DNA of 64,000 bases from Alkalimonas delamerensis. GTDB taxonomy: Bacteria > Pseudomonadota > Gammaproteobacteria > Enterobacterales > Alteromonadaceae. The notes under the pieces were generated by a model that saw only the letters and a program-made list of their open reading frames with translations, did no database searches and was not told the DNA's origin. The stretch spans positions 1 to 64,000 of the forward strand of contig NZ_JAUZVY010000007.1 in NCBI RefSeq assembly GCF_030717955.1, written 5' to 3'. Positions 42,319-51,163 of this stretch are shown in pieces. Each line of letters begins with the position of its first letter. Within the stretch, counting starts at the first letter, position 1. A program made the translations under genes and the position numbers.

Positions 42319-43239
42319 TCAGAGCATGGCTTTTAGATGCGCCACTACACTGCGTCCGAGCGAGCTTAAATCGTAGCCGCCTTCCAGCATCGAGACGATA
42401 CGGCCCTGACAATGGCGGTTGGCCAATTGCTTTAACTCCCCGGTCAACCAGGCGTAGTCGTCTTCTTTTAATAAAAACTGCGACATCTCATCTTCTGCAT
42501 GGCCATCAAAGCCGGCGGAAATAAACACCAGCTCCGGAGCAAAAGCATCCAACTCAGCAAACCAGCGTTGTTGCACTGCCGTGCGCCATTGCTCCCCCTT
42601 GCAGCCAGCAGGCAGGGGCAGGTTCAGGATGTGTTCGCTGCTGCTGTCATCGCCGCTGTTGGGGTACAGCGCCTGTTGATAGGACGAGCAAAACAGCACC
42701 CGATCGTCGTGACGGAAAATTGCCTCGGTGCCGTTGCCATGATGGACATCAAAATCGACGATGGCCACCCGCTTTAGCTGGTATTTATCCAGCGCATAGC
42801 TGGCGGCAATGGCGATGTTGTTTAAAAGGCAAAAGCCCATCGCCTGATCGGCGGTGGCATGATGCCCCGGTGGCCGTATGGCGCAAAATGCCTGCTGGTT
42901 GTCGGCTTGCATCACTTCATCCACTGCCTGAATGCCAGAGCCTGCCGCCAACAGGGCGGCCGGCAGACTTTTCGGTGTCATGGGGGTATCCGGGTCCAGC
43001 CAGATCTGGCCCTCGCTGGGTGCCTTGGCAAAGAGCTCGTCAATATAGAGCTTGCTGTGGGCCCGGTACAGATCGCTGACCTCTGCCGGCCGGGCATCAA
43101 CCTGTTTGATCACGTACTCCAGGCCCGAGCGCAGCAGCTGATCGGAAATGGCATAGAGCCTGGCCGGTTGCTCCGGATGCTCCGGGTCCGGGTTGTGCAA
43201 GGCGCAGCGCGCGTGGCTAAACAGGGTGAGTGGCATCAT
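42319..43239 (-). CDS. Histone deacetylase family protein
   Basis: This zinc deacetylase of the class II HDAC/acetoin-utilisation/polyamine-amidohydrolase superfamily has 306 aa. The catalytic His pair is in IRPPGHHATADQAMGFC. Zinc ligands are in VDFDVHHGNGTEAIF and the second Asp in FISAGFDGHAEDEM; the substrate Tyr is replaced or shifted near MLEGGYDLSSLG, where the GGY Tyr is the usual one. It is cytoplasmic. Its ATG follows directly after the stop of the upstream acetyl-CoA hydrolase/GNAT gene, with the ribosome-binding site AAGGAG inside that gene. The two are therefore co-expressed and may act on opposite sides of protein or small-molecule acetylation. Confidence 0.92.
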   Translation of the reverse strand: MMPLTLFSHARCALHNPDPEHPEQPARLYAISDQLLRSGLEYVIKQVDARPAEVSDLYRAHSKLYIDELFAKAPSEGQIWLDPDTPMTPKSLPAALLAAGSGIQAVDEVMQADNQQAFCAIRPPGHHATADQAMGFCLLNNIAIAASYALDKYQLKRVAIVDFDVHHGNGTEAIFRHDDRVLFCSSYQQALYPNSGDDSSSEHILNLPLPAGCKGEQWRTAVQQRWFAELDAFAPELVFISAGFDGHAEDEMSQFLLKEDDYAWLTGELKQLANRHCQGRIVSMLEGGYDLSSLGRSVVAHLKAML

Positions 43240-45084
43240 TTACTCCTTGGTGGCCTTCGGCAGGCTGAGCTTCAGGGTGACTTCGCCTGGTTCATCGGCC
43301 GGCAGGCGGACAAAGCCTGCTTTGATAAAGACGTTCAGCATCGGCTGGTTGTCGGCCCGCACATAGGCCAGCATGGCGGTTAAGCCGCGCTGGCAGGCGA
43401 TGGCGATCATGGTATCCAGCAGCCGTTTGGCCATGCCTTTGCCCTGGTATTTCTCGCGGGTCACAAAGGCCACTTCGCAGCTGTTGCTGGCCGGCAGCAG
43501 GTAGTAGCGACCCACCGCCTGAATTTGCACCGCTGAGCCTTTTTGTCGCACGATGCACAGCGCCAAATCTTTCGATTGATCGACACTGACCAGGTTGCAG
43601 GACTTTTCCCGGCTCATCTGGGTTGGCACCGCGTTGTAACGCAGTTGCAGGGTTTCTTTGGTGTGCGAGTAGAAAAACTCCTGCAGCCGCCGTTCATCGG
43701 AAGGGTTGAGCGGACGCAAATCAAAGCTCTGGCCGTCGATGCGCAGTTCTTTAAAGCCCACTTTGCCAAGCTCAGGCACATCGACCGGGGTTTGTTGCTG
43801 GTAATGCGGCACCCAGTAATGCTCGCGCACTTTTTGCAGCAGCTGATGGCGAAACTTCGGGTGGGCAACCCGGATCAGCTCCAGCGCCCGCTCGCGGATG
43901 CTTTTACCGCGCAACGAAGCGACGCCAAACTCGGTGACCACATAGTGCACATGGCCGCGGCTGGTGACCACACCGGCGCCTTCCCGAATATGCGGCACAA
44001 TGCGTGAGTGCTTGCCATCTTCGGTGGTGGAGGGCAGCGCAATGATCGGCTTGCCACCAGCACTCATCGAGGCACCCCGGCAAAAATCAACCTGACCACC
44101 AATGCCACTGTAAAACTGATGGCCAATGGAGTCGGCCACCACCTGACCGGTTAAGTCGACCTCAATGGCACTGTTAATCGCCATCATTCGATCGTTGCGG
44201 GCAATGTTCGCAGGTGAATTGACGTATTCACTGGGGTAAAAGCCAATATGCGGGTTGTGATGGACAAAGTTGTACAGCGCCTGGCTGCCGACGCAAAAGC
44301 TGGTGACTACCTTGCCGGGGTGAAAGGTTTTTTGTCGGTTGGTGATGACGCCTTTTTGAATCAGCGCCATGATGCCGTCGGTGATCATGTCGCTGTGCAC
44401 GCCCAGGTCTTTGTGGTTGCCGAGGTATTTCAGCACCGCATTGCAGATGCGGCCAACACCGAGCTGGATGGTGGCGCCATTGTCCACCAGCAACGCAATG
44501 TACTGGCCAATCCGCTCACTGACTTCGTTGTCGGTTTCCACCAGTGGCAGCTCGGGCAGGGGCTGTTCGCAGTCGATGCAAAGGTCAATCTGGTCGCGGT
44601 GAATAAAGCTTTGGCCATAGGTCACCGGCATGCGTGGATTGACCTGAGCAATCACGGTTTTGGCCGCTTTGGCTGCTGCTGCCACCACATCCACCGAGAC
44701 GCCGAGCGAGTGATAGCCGTGCTGATCGGCCGGGCTAACCATAATCAGCGCTACATCCAGCGGCAGAATGTCGTCGGTAAAGAGGTGCGGAATATCCGAC
44801 ATAAAGCAGGGGGTGTAATCGGCCCGGCCCTCGGCCACCGCCTGGCGGATGGTATCGCCGCCAATAAAAAAGGTGTTCACTTTAAAACGGTGCTGCTGAT
44901 CCGGGTTGGCCCAGACATTGTCGGACAGGGTCAGCAATTGCACAATTTCAATGTCGTGCAGCTGGCGGCCATGGGCCAGCAGGTCGTCCATCAGAGCGCC
45001 TGGCACCGCAGCATGGGAGCCAATAAAAATCCGCTGGCCGGATTTCAGGTACTTTTTCCAGTCGATGCCAAGGGTGGAAGGCAT
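43240..45084 (-). CDS. Acetyl-CoA hydrolase/transferase fused to GNAT acetyltransferase
   Basis: This 614-aa two-domain protein has an N-terminal acetyl-CoA hydrolase/transferase part of about 430 residues (FIGSHAAVPGALMDDL, DYTPCFMSDIP, VSPADQHGYHSLGVSVD, QLGVGRICNAVLKYL, GIGGQVDFCRGASMSAGGK, VVTEFGVASLRGKSIRERA). The catalytic Glu is expected in the VTEFG region. The C-terminal GNAT domain (about 455-605) has AFVTREKYQGKGMAKRLL as the acetyl-CoA loop. Known annotations describe the same fusion in related marine bacteria; its substrate is not settled. AGGAG precedes the start. Confidence 0.9.
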   Translation of the reverse strand: MPSTLGIDWKKYLKSGQRIFIGSHAAVPGALMDDLLAHGRQLHDIEIVQLLTLSDNVWANPDQQHRFKVNTFFIGGDTIRQAVAEGRADYTPCFMSDIPHLFTDDILPLDVALIMVSPADQHGYHSLGVSVDVVAAAAKAAKTVIAQVNPRMPVTYGQSFIHRDQIDLCIDCEQPLPELPLVETDNEVSERIGQYIALLVDNGATIQLGVGRICNAVLKYLGNHKDLGVHSDMITDGIMALIQKGVITNRQKTFHPGKVVTSFCVGSQALYNFVHHNPHIGFYPSEYVNSPANIARNDRMMAINSAIEVDLTGQVVADSIGHQFYSGIGGQVDFCRGASMSAGGKPIIALPSTTEDGKHSRIVPHIREGAGVVTSRGHVHYVVTEFGVASLRGKSIRERALELIRVAHPKFRHQLLQKVREHYWVPHYQQQTPVDVPELGKVGFKELRIDGQSFDLRPLNPSDERRLQEFFYSHTKETLQLRYNAVPTQMSREKSCNLVSVDQSKDLALCIVRQKGSAVQIQAVGRYYLLPASNSCEVAFVTREKYQGKGMAKRLLDTMIAIACQRGLTAMLAYVRADNQPMLNVFIKAGFVRLPADEPGEVTLKLSLPKATKE

Positions 45085-45229
45085 AAGGGCTCCTGTTTTT
45101 TGCAGTATCCATCAAGTGGCAGTAGGTCACCATGCTACTTTAGGTTTAGGTCGACTTTAGGCGATTGCCATCGGCAGCTCAAGCCAACTGTGGTAGGCTG
45201 GCGCTCTGTCGAAACGAGGCGCTAATGCT

Positions 45230-45652
45230 ATGATACGTATCAATCAACAGCTGGAGCTGGCCGACGACGAACTGGAATGGCAGTTTATGCGTGCCAGTGG
45301 CCCGGGTGGCCAGCATGTCAATAAAACCTCGACCGCGGTGCAGCTGGTGCTGGATATCCGGGGCAGCTCGCTGCCGGATTGGTTGAAGCAGCGGTTGCTG
45401 AGCAAGGCCGATCATCGCATTACCCAAAGCGGCAAAATTTTGATCAAGTGCCAGCAAAGTCGTAGTCAGGAACAAAACCGTGAGCAGGCGCTGGCGCAGC
45501 TGATCCAGTTGCTGGCTGCGGCCTCGGTGCAGCAGAAAAAACGCACCGCCACCAAGCCAACCTTTGGCAGCAAGCAGCGGCGACTGGCGCAGAAAAAGCA
45601 GCGTGGGGCCACCAAGGCGCTGCGGCAGGGCAAGCCGCAGCTGGATTATTGA
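45230..45652 (+). CDS. arfB: Ribosome rescue hydrolase ArfB (YaeJ)
   Basis: ArfB enters stalled non-stop ribosomes and hydrolyses the peptidyl-tRNA. The release-factor-like domain has the catalytic GGQ in MRASGPGGQHVNKTSTAVQL, followed by SDHRIT-type ADHRITQSGKILIKCQQSRS. A flexible basic C-terminal tail (KKRTATKPTFGSKQRRLAQK), which binds the empty mRNA channel, completes it. Length (140 aa) equals E. coli ArfB. It is divergent from the CoA-hydrolase gene and converges on the next gene. Confidence 0.95.
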   Translation: MIRINQQLELADDELEWQFMRASGPGGQHVNKTSTAVQLVLDIRGSSLPDWLKQRLLSKADHRITQSGKILIKCQQSRSQEQNREQALAQLIQLLAAASVQQKKRTATKPTFGSKQRRLAQKKQRGATKALRQGKPQLDY

Positions 45653-45661
45653 GGATGGCGA

Positions 45662-46540
45662 CTACTGAGCGCTGAGTTGCCGTACCTGATAGCCGCGGGC
45701 TTTCAGCAAGTCCAGCACATTGTCCGGGCCTGCCAGGTGCAAGGCGCCCACCAGCACAAATTCAACTTGTGGCGTTTGCAGCATGGCATCGATTTGCTCA
45801 ACCCAATCCAGGTTGCGCTCGGTCAGCAGTCGCTGATAAAAGCGCTGGCCCACTTCGGTGTCGTGCATTTCGCTGACCAGTTCGGTTAACGCCTCGCGAT
45901 CACCGGCGCGCCAGGCGGCCAGGGTTTGTTGCATAAACTGCTCAGTTTCATCCAGTTGATCCAGATTTTGCGCGATCCAGTCGTCTTCAAAGCCATCGGA
46001 AATGGAAAACAGCAGGGCAAATTGTTGTTCCAGTGTTTCTAAGAAGCCTTTTTCCAGACCATCCTGCGCCCCTTTATTGAAAAAGTAGGCATCCACCCCT
46101 TCACCGGCCATTCCCAGTTGCTGCAACTTAAATTGCAGCATTTGCACCAGCACAAAGTCTGGTTTGAACTGGGCGAGGGCCGTGATATCGATACCTAAAT
46201 CGGCGGCAGCCTGTTGCAAACGCTGGTAGCTTTCCGGGCTAAGCACCGTTTGTAAGGTACGGCCATCCTGATACATGGCATAGCCAAGCACCATGGGGCC
46301 AATGCTGGGGTCTGCCATTTTGGCGATGTCCACCTCAAACACCAGTTTTTCGGCTTGTTGGTAGGCTTTATCAAATTCCGCCGGCAGAGGAAACTCGCTG
46401 GCTGGCAACAGATGGACGGTGCCACCAATAAACAGCTGATGTTGGTCGTTGCTGATCTGCCAAACGGCACTTTGTGCCAGCAGCGCCTGGCTGCAAAACA
46501 GCAGGCCAATCGCAAACAGGCGGGAAAAAATTTGTGTCAT
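45662..46540 (-). CDS. TraB/GumN (Tiki-like) family protein
   Basis: This exported 292-aa protein (signal ending SQALLAQ) belongs to the TraB/PrgY/GumN fold, which includes metalloproteases such as Tiki and EreA-related enzymes. The two GX2H-type motifs are FIGGTVHLLP near the N-terminus and VLVGALHLAGPDNV near the C-terminus, and conserved acidic residues lie in KLVFEVDI and EGVDAYFF. Substrates of bacterial members are mostly unknown. AAGGAG lies 10 nt before the start. It is convergent with arfB, with a 9-bp gap. Confidence 0.88.
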   Translation of the reverse strand: MTQIFSRLFAIGLLFCSQALLAQSAVWQISNDQHQLFIGGTVHLLPASEFPLPAEFDKAYQQAEKLVFEVDIAKMADPSIGPMVLGYAMYQDGRTLQTVLSPESYQRLQQAAADLGIDITALAQFKPDFVLVQMLQFKLQQLGMAGEGVDAYFFNKGAQDGLEKGFLETLEQQFALLFSISDGFEDDWIAQNLDQLDETEQFMQQTLAAWRAGDREALTELVSEMHDTEVGQRFYQRLLTERNLDWVEQIDAMLQTPQVEFVLVGALHLAGPDNVLDLLKARGYQVRQLSAQ

Positions 46541-46714
46541 CTTAAAAACGCTCCTTGTGCGCTAAAAACATTATCATAATGGTAAATTGCAGATAACAAA
46601 AGTGTGGCGTGTCTGCCGAAAGGCAGAATGTCGCTGCTGCGGTAAGCTATCATGCTTGAGTACAGTCTTGCTTAGTATTAGGGTGGGTGCAAAGTAGACA
46701 GTGTGGAGAACATC

Positions 46715-49345
46715 ATGGAGCATTATGCAGCTTTAAGGGGCAATGTTGGTTTACTAGGCACTCAGTTAGGCGATTTGATCCGGCAGCATTTAGGGGATGA
46801 TGTTTACCAGCGTATTGAGCAAATTCGCCAACTTTCCAAGGAAGCACGGGCTGGTGACAGTGGTCGTGAGCAGCAATTAAAACAGTTGCTGCAATCGCTA
46901 AGCGACGAGGAGCTGTTGCCGGTAGCGCGGGCTTTTGCCCATTTCCTCAATTTGGCCAACCTGGCCGAGCAGCAGCACAGCACCAGTCAGGAAGTACTGG
47001 CCGAAGATCCCCAAGCCGCACCTTTGCAGGCGATGTTAACGCACCTCAAAGCGGCGCAGTTGGACGCCGATGCCATCGCTGCTGCTGTTGATAAGCTGGC
47101 CATTGAGTTGGTGTTGACGGCACACCCGACCGAAGTATCACGCCGCACCATCATTCACAAACTAACGGAAATTGCCGATTGCTTAACCGCGCTGGAGCAG
47201 CAACGCGCCGATTGCCAGCAGCAGCGGCTGCGTGGGCGGATGCAGGAGCTGATAGCCCAGCTGTGGTTTACCAATGAAATTAGGGAGCAGCGCCCGACTC
47301 CGGTCGATGAAGCCAAATCCGGTTTTGCCATCATTGAGAGCTCCCTGTGGCAGGCAGTACCGGCCTTTTTACGTGAGCTGGACAGCTGGATGCGTGATGC
47401 CGCTGGTCAGGCGTTGCCGCTTGCGGCTACGCCGGTGCGCTTTGCCTCCTGGATGGGCGGCGACCGCGATGGCAACCCTTTTGTTACTGCCAAAGTGACG
47501 CGGCAGGTTCTGCTGTTAAGCCGCTGGAAAGCCGCTGACTTGTTTATGCAGGATCTGGATGTGCTCAGCAAAGAGCTGTCGATGAATCAGGCCAACGATG
47601 AATTGCTGCAGCTCAGTGACGGTGCCTTTGAACCCTACCGTGCAGTACTCAAACAATTGCAACAACAACTGGCCTATACCCGTGATTGGTTGACCGAAGC
47701 GCTGAACCGGGATCGGTTGCAGCGCCCAGCCGATTTGATCTGGCAGCAAGATCAGTTGCTGGAACCTTTGCTGCTGTGCGATCGCTCCTTGCGCGAATGC
47801 GGCATGGCACAAATTGCCGATGGCAGGTTGCAGGATACCATTCGCCGGGTCTATTGCTTTGGAGTGACGCTGCTAAAGCTCGATATCCGTCAGGACGCGG
47901 CCCGCCATGCGGCGGTATTCAGCGAGCTGACCCGCCATCTGGGGCTCGGCGATTACTCTGCCTGGAGTGAAGCGGACCGCCAGGCATTCCTGCTGCGCGA
48001 GCTGCCCAATCGCCGGCCGCTTTTTCCAAAGCAGTGGCAACCTTCCGAAGAGGTGCAGGAGGTGTTGGACACCTGCGAGATGGTCGCCCGCCATGGCGAA
48101 GAAGCTTTGGGTACCTATGTGATCTCGATGGCGGGCAAGCCGTCGGATGTGTTGGCGGTGCAGCTGCTATTAAAAGAAGCCGGCATCGGTTTTGCGATGC
48201 GGGTAGCGCCTTTGTTTGAAACCTTAAGCGATTTGCAGCAGGCACCGGAGTGCATTGGGCAGTTGCTGGCGATTGACTGGTACCGCGGCTACATTCAGGG
48301 CCAGCAGGAAGTGATGATTGGCTATTCGGACTCGGCCAAAGACGCTGGCGTACTGGCTGCCTCCTGGGCACAGTACAGCGCCCAGGAGGCCTTGGTGCAG
48401 GTCTGTGCCGATGCTGGCGTGAAGCTGACCCTGTTCCACGGTCGTGGTGGCACCATTGGCCGTGGCGGAGCGCCGGCCCATGCCGCCATTTTGTCACAGC
48501 CGCCGGGCTCCTTAAGCGGTGGGTTCCGCGTCACCGAGCAGGGCGAGATGATTCGTTTTAAGTTTGGTTTACCCAAGCTGGCCGAGCGCAGTTTGAGTCT
48601 GTATGCCAGCGCTGTGCTGGAAGGCATGCTGCTGCCTCCACCGGTACCCAAAGACAGCTGGCGCCGGGTGATGACGGAGTTGGCAGAGAGTTCTTGCCAG
48701 GCTTACCGGGCCATGGTGCGCGAGCACCCGGATTTTGTCCGCTATTTCCGGGCAGCAACGCCAGAGCAGGAACTAGGCCAGTTGCCGCTGGGCAGTCGCC
48801 CTGCCAAACGCAACCCCAAAGGTGGGGTCGAAAGCTTACGCGCTATTCCCTGGATCTTTGCCTGGTCGCAAAACCGTTTGATGCTGCCGGCCTGGCTGGG
48901 CGCTGGCAATGCCTTGCAGCAGGTGCTTGATCGCGGTGAGCAAAAGGTGCTGGCGGACATGCAGCAACAATGGCCGTTTTTCGCTACCCGCTTGTCGATG
49001 CTGGAAATGGTGTTCTTAAAAGCCGATGCTGCTATCTCCGCCTACTACGACCAGCGGCTGGTGCCGGCTGAACTGCATGAGCTCGGGGCACAACTGCGCC
49101 AGCAGCTGGCGCATGATCAGCAATTGCTGCTTAGCCTGACGCAGCATCGTGAGCTGATGGAAAATGAAAGCTGGATCCGCGAGTCCATTATGCTGCGCAA
49201 CACCTATGTCGACCCACTGCACTTGCTGCAAGTGGAACTGCTGCACCGGCAGCGTAGCCAGTCTGAGCAGCTGAGCCCACCAATTAAGCGGGCTTTGATG
49301 GTGACCATCGCCGGTATTGCTGCTGGGATGCGTAACTCCGGTTGA
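46715..49345 (+). CDS. ppc: Phosphoenolpyruvate carboxylase
   Basis: Ppc carboxylates PEP to oxaloacetate to refill the TCA cycle. The 876-aa protein matches E. coli Ppc (883 aa). Catalytic His lies in ELVLTAHPTEVSRRTI, with SWMGGDRDGNPFVTA, the IGYSDSAKDAG loop, the Gly-rich active-site loop LFHGRGGTIGRGGAP and GEMIRFKFG. The C-terminal end is MRNSG, where the last Gly is typical. I start at the ATG at 46715 with GGAGAA 4 nt upstream; a GTG at 46703 is in frame. A hairpin TCTGCC-GAAA-GGCAGA (46612-46627) lies in the upstream region. Confidence 0.97.
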   Translation: MEHYAALRGNVGLLGTQLGDLIRQHLGDDVYQRIEQIRQLSKEARAGDSGREQQLKQLLQSLSDEELLPVARAFAHFLNLANLAEQQHSTSQEVLAEDPQAAPLQAMLTHLKAAQLDADAIAAAVDKLAIELVLTAHPTEVSRRTIIHKLTEIADCLTALEQQRADCQQQRLRGRMQELIAQLWFTNEIREQRPTPVDEAKSGFAIIESSLWQAVPAFLRELDSWMRDAAGQALPLAATPVRFASWMGGDRDGNPFVTAKVTRQVLLLSRWKAADLFMQDLDVLSKELSMNQANDELLQLSDGAFEPYRAVLKQLQQQLAYTRDWLTEALNRDRLQRPADLIWQQDQLLEPLLLCDRSLRECGMAQIADGRLQDTIRRVYCFGVTLLKLDIRQDAARHAAVFSELTRHLGLGDYSAWSEADRQAFLLRELPNRRPLFPKQWQPSEEVQEVLDTCEMVARHGEEALGTYVISMAGKPSDVLAVQLLLKEAGIGFAMRVAPLFETLSDLQQAPECIGQLLAIDWYRGYIQGQQEVMIGYSDSAKDAGVLAASWAQYSAQEALVQVCADAGVKLTLFHGRGGTIGRGGAPAHAAILSQPPGSLSGGFRVTEQGEMIRFKFGLPKLAERSLSLYASAVLEGMLLPPPVPKDSWRRVMTELAESSCQAYRAMVREHPDFVRYFRAATPEQELGQLPLGSRPAKRNPKGGVESLRAIPWIFAWSQNRLMLPAWLGAGNALQQVLDRGEQKVLADMQQQWPFFATRLSMLEMVFLKADAAISAYYDQRLVPAELHELGAQLRQQLAHDQQLLLSLTQHRELMENESWIRESIMLRNTYVDPLHLLQVELLHRQRSQSEQLSPPIKRALMVTIAGIAAGMRNSG

Positions 49346-49355
49346 GCGAGGTGCA

Positions 49356-49380
49356 GAAAAAAGCCCGGCATCCTGCCGGG
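49356..49380. terminator. Terminator between ppc and convergent gene
   Basis: GCCCGGCA/TGCCGGGC with a 3-nt loop is preceded on the plus strand by six A, so it is a typical intrinsic terminator for the minus-strand gene. It probably also ends ppc. Confidence 0.85.
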
Positions 49381-49402
49381 CCTGGTTTCCCCTGTTCTGG
49401 TA

Positions 49403-49900
49403 TCAGCGCTGTGCAATCAGCCCTTCAAGTCGACTGGAAAATTGCTGCAGGTTGTGCTGCACCAGCTCATTGTCGCTGAGCTTGGCCGCACGCTGAAAGT
49501 CTTGCTGGGCACTGGGCAGGTCCTGAGCAACCCAGTGCATCACGCCGCGGTTGCTCAATGCTAAGGCCTGCATTTCACGACGCTCGGCTGGGGTCGCCTG
49601 CGCCTGGTGTCTTGCCAGGTGGATGGCTCGGCTGCAGGCTGGGCTGGCGCCATTGAGGTTGGCCAGCTGAGTGTTGGCTACGCACAACGCCATGGTTTGG
49701 GAAAAGGCATCGCTGCCCCGGCTTTGCGTTTTCAGGGCGGTAAGGCCTTCTGTGGTCTCGCCTTGTTGCAACTGCATGGCTCCCGGTGTGGCCTCGATGA
49801 CCGCCATCTGGTAGGGGTTCGTGGCACTCACCAAGGCGGGCAGGCAAGCCAGGGTAACAAAGGCTGCTGGCATCAAAAAGTTTGAAAGTGACGTCTTCAT
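49403..49900 (-). CDS. Small periplasmic TPR-like protein
   Basis: This 165-aa protein has a signal peptide (AAFVTLACLPALVSA) followed by NPYQMAVIEATPGAMQLQQG and a helical region with tetratricopeptide character. The last part (ALSNRGVMHWVAQDLPSAQQDFQRAAKLS) reads as one full TPR unit. Two cysteines (LCVANTQ and PACSRAI) likely form a disulfide. No enzymatic motif is visible. The ATG at 49900 follows GGAGAA; an upstream extension would destroy the signal peptide. It is downstream of the LysR gene and in the same direction. Confidence 0.72.
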   Translation of the reverse strand: MKTSLSNFLMPAAFVTLACLPALVSATNPYQMAVIEATPGAMQLQQGETTEGLTALKTQSRGSDAFSQTMALCVANTQLANLNGASPACSRAIHLARHQAQATPAERREMQALALSNRGVMHWVAQDLPSAQQDFQRAAKLSDNELVQHNLQQFSSRLEGLIAQR

Positions 49901-50006
49901 GGTGATTCTCCGGTTGCTGTCAGTCATGGGTGCTGACAGCCCTAACTTTAGAGTTTGTTCCCCAATCCGACAAAGGATAAAAATACAGCCAATGGATGAG
50001 CAAAAC

Positions 50007-50894
50007 TCATCTGTACTCGGCAAAGCTGTGCAAGACCCAATCCAGCAGCCATTGGATTTCAGGGCGTTCCGGCTGGGGTTTGTGCTGGATCAGGTAGTAC
50101 TTATCACGGGTGGTCCAGCTGCCATCAAACAGTGCCATTAAAGCGCCGCTGTGAAACCAGGCCTGGCTGATGGGCATCGGAATCAGGGCGATGCCAAGCC
50201 CCTGCTCGGCGGCCCGTGCCATGCCAAACATGCTGTCGAGCTGCAGGATTTGCTTTGGCCTGAAGTGCTCAAAGCCGGCGAACTCGGCCCATTGGTGCCA
50301 GGCATGGGGCCTCGATTGGTGCAGCAACAACGGCAACTTGTTCAGCGCTTCCAGCCCCAATTCGCGGCATTGTTGGTACAGGCTTGGGTTGCAGGCCGGT
50401 TGATAGCTGATGGCAAAGAGTTCATGGCACAGCGCGGACTGGGGTGGGCTGCCAGACAGAATAATGGACACATCGGTTGGCCGACTGGGATCGCTGCGGG
50501 TTTTTACCGTATCAACCCGTAAGTTGATGCCCGGGTATTGTGCCGACCAACCGCGCAACCGCGGCATAAAAAGCTCACTGGCGAAGAACTCGGGCATGCT
50601 GATGCTGACCTCCTTGCTGCCCGCGTTTTGGCTGAACTCACCGATGGTGTGTACCAGCTGCTGCATCACTGGCTGAATCGCCAGATAAAAGCTCTTGCCA
50701 GCCGGGGTGAGTTCTAACGCCCTGGTTTTTCGAACAAATAAAGTCAGCCCTAAATCCTCTTCCAGCTGGCGGATTTGGTGGCTGACTGCCGAAGGGGTGA
50801 TGTACAGTTGCTCGGCAGTAAATTTAAAACTTAAATTTTCGGCTGCCAGACAAAAGCAACGCAGGCCGCGCAGCGGCGGCAGGCGAGTCGACAT
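50007..50894 (-). CDS. LysR-type transcriptional regulator (GcvA-like)
   Basis: This 295-aa regulator has an N-terminal winged helix-turn-helix (LPPLRGLRCFCLAAENLSF, then AEQLYITPSAVSHQIRQLEE and LGLTLFVRKTRALELTPAG). A periplasmic-binding-like effector domain follows. The LPPLNALRAF-like opening and TPSAVSHQIRQLE helix place it near GcvA/AmpR-type members. The effector is unknown. It is divergent from the DsbD-like gene across 270 bp that contains a strong dyad (51006-51022), so it may control that gene or itself. AGGAG precedes the start. Confidence 0.9.
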   Translation of the reverse strand: MSTRLPPLRGLRCFCLAAENLSFKFTAEQLYITPSAVSHQIRQLEEDLGLTLFVRKTRALELTPAGKSFYLAIQPVMQQLVHTIGEFSQNAGSKEVSISMPEFFASELFMPRLRGWSAQYPGINLRVDTVKTRSDPSRPTDVSIILSGSPPQSALCHELFAISYQPACNPSLYQQCRELGLEALNKLPLLLHQSRPHAWHQWAEFAGFEHFRPKQILQLDSMFGMARAAEQGLGIALIPMPISQAWFHSGALMALFDGSWTTRDKYYLIQHKPQPERPEIQWLLDWVLHSFAEYR

Positions 50895-51005
50895 GAAGAC
50901 TCCTGAATGAAGTTGTGGTCAAGGTTTCACTTAAGGTACAGCAAGAGTCGTGCCGGCTCAAAGCCGCTGCAAAGGGGCATTTTCAGCCCTAACAGTCGAT
51001 TGTTG

Positions 51006-51022
51006 TGCACCATTGTGGTGCG
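51006..51022. promoter_or_regulatory. NtrC-like dyad between LysR and DsbD-like genes
   Basis: TGCACCA-TTG-TGGTGCG is a near-perfect dyad of the kind bound by NtrC upstream of glnA (TGCACCA-N3-TGGTGC). It could equally be the operator of the adjacent LysR protein. A weak sigma-54-like GG-N10-GC element (within 51024-51041) lies too close for a classical enhancer arrangement. Confidence 0.4.
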
Positions 51023-51163
51023 ATTGGCGCTGCTGGTGCACGAATGCTGGTACAGAGCTACCTTTAATCTTTGCTTTTGGGGAGCTGGTCGCAGCAAGGC
51101 CATAGGACTTGATCGCACCCCGGTGACATGGCGTACACTGGAAAGCCAATAGGTAACTTCGAA

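Noticed and set aside
51024..51041. Sigma-54 promoter next to the NtrC-like dyad
   Set aside because: GG-N10-GC is present, but the flanking bases match poorly and the site lies only 2 bp from the dyad, which is not enhancer-like spacing.
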